DNA of 64,000 nt, from positions 5,063,101 to 5,127,100 of the forward strand of contig CM021317.1 of NCBI GenBank assembly GCA_010645155.1, written 5' to 3'. Of the stretch, positions 61,933-64,000 are shown piece after piece. Origin of the DNA: Tigriopus japonicus. Its lineage: Eukaryota; Arthropoda; Copepoda; Harpacticoida; Harpacticidae. The position numbers and the translations under genes are program-made. A model generated the notes under the pieces. It did no database searches and was not told the origin of the DNA. It saw nothing but the letters and a program-made list of their open reading frames with translations. Positions within the stretch are counted from its first letter, which is position 1, and each line of letters begins with the position of its first letter.

Positions 61933-63635
61933 GTATGCGTTGGAATTTTCATGAAATCCTGTCTTGTCTCATTTCATTTTATATCCATTTCATTGCTGTT
62001 AAGACTTACATAGACCACCCTCGCAGAGGTTGTGTGTGAGCGCAATGGATGTTTTGACTCGACTGTGACTGTAAGTACTGCACCAAAGAAATCCTTCTCT
62101 TGATGTTCCAGTGTTCCAGTAGCACTCTTCATTCAGCTATGAATGTCTCCACCAACCTTTCCGGTCGTTCGTTTCACTCTACCCATTCATTTCCCCGAGA
62201 ACAAGACTGATCCTCACTTTCAAAATCGATCCTAGAGCGCAAGATCCAAGAGCTCTCAGCCTCGCCAACACGTGTGCAACATACCTTTTTCTGTTTGCTC
62301 AAATGCAAGTTCCCAGTTCTCGGAGGTTCGTTCCATCAGTGGAAATGGGAGAGATATTTTTCTCTACTCTGCCTTTGCTAACTTTCGGAGATGGACTAGA
62401 GGTGGTATGGCAAAAATTAAGCTCGCATCCCCCCATCTTCCGATGGCCATGTCGTCCAACTCAACTTTGGGAAGGTCTCCTTTCCCTTTCGTTCTGTGAT
62501 TGGAAATGCCCAATACAACAAGAAACGAGAAAGGGCCCCAATCTTCGTTCTATGTTGGGCAGAAAAAGTTTTGGACTCTCTAGGACAAGCATCATAAATC
62601 TGACCCCAGGAGAATAAACGAGAATCAAGCTAAAAGAGACAAAAAGAGGCATTACTAATATTGAAGTTCAGCCTGAAACGAGGCGTCCAGGTCAAGGGCA
62701 CCTTTCAAATTGCTCGCTCTCACATCGATTTGGAGGCTCTTTCGGTTCGCAAACCGCCTCAGATAACTGAAAGTGTAGCGTGAGGGAAATCCAACGTAGA
62801 TGTCAAGGTTCATTTCGCGCGATCAAGACTAATCGTCAAATGTACTACGGTACATGGCTCCTCAAGGTTGATGTTTTGATATGGGGCTGGTGCTCGAATA
62901 TCAGGCTAGTACATATGTAGTCTTTAGAGAGGGTCTCATTTGTTTGTTTGTCCCATCGCTCTGGCAAAAGCGGAAGTCGTTTCGTCATTGAGCTTCAGAG
63001 CATGGAACATCCAACATGAATGGGCAACTAGATCAGTTCGGTTCCAGTCTTGAGCAAGAAATTTGTTGATGGTATGCAAACTAACAGGATTTCGAGGGCT
63101 TTGAGACAATCTTTTCGGATGAACTCTCCCCCAGCTCGTTCTCTTCGGCACTTGAAATTCATAGACATTGTGATTGAGTTAAATGGAAATTTCATCGAGC
63201 CCTGTATTCTCACTCAGTCTGTGGTAGTATAATTTAAATTTGGATCCATTTCTATTTGAGTAATCATCCTCTCTTGGTAATCTCGTTGAACGTGAGATAC
63301 TTTTCCACAAACCAATGCCAACATACGAGCAAGCAGCCAAGCCACCGGTCCATCTGGTTTCCGGGGTAACGGGAGTTTTTTTTGTGGAATGAGCCGATAC
63401 ATTCAATCAATACGTAATCCCTTTCCTCGATCCGAGGATTTGGGGGTCTCTTTCTCCATTCCCTTTCGGGTATTATGGCCCCCCACACTGCCTCTTTTTT
63501 CTTGTTTATGTCTAGCATGCCTCATTTTCAAAGGGTGAAACTGGCCGTTCCACAGGCATAATTGAAGGCACCATGACCATTCCAGATTTCTACTGGACTC
63601 CTGATCTGCCTCTCAAATTGGAACAAGTTCTTTAG
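61863..63635 (+). CDS. Candidate three-exon small protein (gene span), unrecognised
   Basis: Three short open segments bounded by good splice sites join in phase to 77 residues: 61863-61932, 62027-62070 and 63516-63635. The protein is acidic with no signal peptide or membrane segment. Its C-terminal part reads GIIEGTMTIPDFYWTPDLPL. It might be only the start of a longer gene continuing past the window. I recognise no domain. Support is the concordance of three splice pairs, not homology. Confidence 0.35.
62027..62070 (+). CDS. Candidate exon B of unrecognised gene
   Basis: A 44-base segment between ACCCTCGCAG and ACT|GTAAGT. It completes a Gln codon and encodes VVCERNGCFDSTVT. The intron before it is 94 bp. 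Confidence 0.4.
63516..63635 (+). CDS. Candidate exon C of unrecognised gene
   Basis: The pyrimidine-rich acceptor TTTTTTCTTGTTTATGTCTAG precedes a phase-0 frame of 39 codons ending TAG. The frame matches the phase left by exon B. Confidence 0.35.
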   Translation, partial: HASFSKGETGRSTGIIEGTMTIPDFYWTPDLPLKLEQVL

Positions 63636-64000
63636 GGCCCCCTGTTCCTTTGAAGGGTAGGTCGTTCAATGTTTCAGGCCTGACTTTTTCCATCGTCTCT
63701 TTGGCATTGGTTTTGACACTAATTGGGGTGTTTTGCACCGGTCAAGTCCACTTTGGAGCTGAGGGCTTTCAAGGCTCTCTACTAGAGCGTCAGATTACAC
63801 GCCTTTGAACTCCGGGCACGTGATTGTTTTTCTCGATTTTTTCCCTACTTGGCGTTTTCTTTGGAAGCCAGCAATGAAAATCTGGGTTATTTTTCGAGAG
63901 GAACTCACGCCTGTTTTCTCAAGATATGGTTGATGGTCGACCTTGCACTTTGTTCGAAACAGTAAATATTTGCTCGTGATTACCCACTTGGTCCCAATAA

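Overview
This is a eukaryotic nuclear window of moderate GC content. It has long introns with GT/AG borders, microsatellites and many short inverted-repeat DNA transposons. The best protein match is an insect-style neuroligin, and an arthropod-type SET/MYND protein lies nearby. I read the source as an arthropod, possibly a crustacean such as a copepod, but the species cannot be fixed from the sequence alone.

Layout. Positions 1-13 kb hold no gene I can defend. A two-exon gene for a small secreted proprotein lies on the minus strand (exons 19479-19639 and 13036-13354, intron about 6.1 kb). Positions 13.4-24.7 kb are rich in non-autonomous DNA transposons, several with exact or near-exact 8-bp target duplications typical of hAT elements. 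A two-exon SET/MYND (SMYD-type) gene lies on the plus strand at 24970-26580. It is bracketed by two hAT-like elements, and its only intron appears to begin with GC instead of GT.

The right half (30798-57758, minus strand) is one gene, a neuroligin. I assembled 15 coding exons by reading splice sites, and every exon junction keeps phase, giving a 1091-residue protein. It has a signal peptide, an esterase-like ectodomain that lacks the catalytic Ser and His, a Ser-rich insertion, one transmembrane helix and a cytoplasmic tail of about 250 residues. Its introns are up to 9.1 kb. Intron 12 holds a transposon nested in another transposon, the inner one carrying two tandem tRNA-like units. Upstream of the neuroligin start, on the opposite strand, three phase-compatible small exons (61863-63635) suggest a further gene that I cannot name.

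The genes do not form a pathway that can be read from the sequence. The neuroligin is a postsynaptic adhesion molecule by family, the secreted proprotein could be a neuropeptide-like precursor, and the SMYD protein is a putative lysine methyltransferase or regulator. The most novel-looking items are the secreted proprotein with furin-type sites, the nested transposon with tRNA-like cargo, and the hAT-like element whose two ends share a 10-bp repeat.
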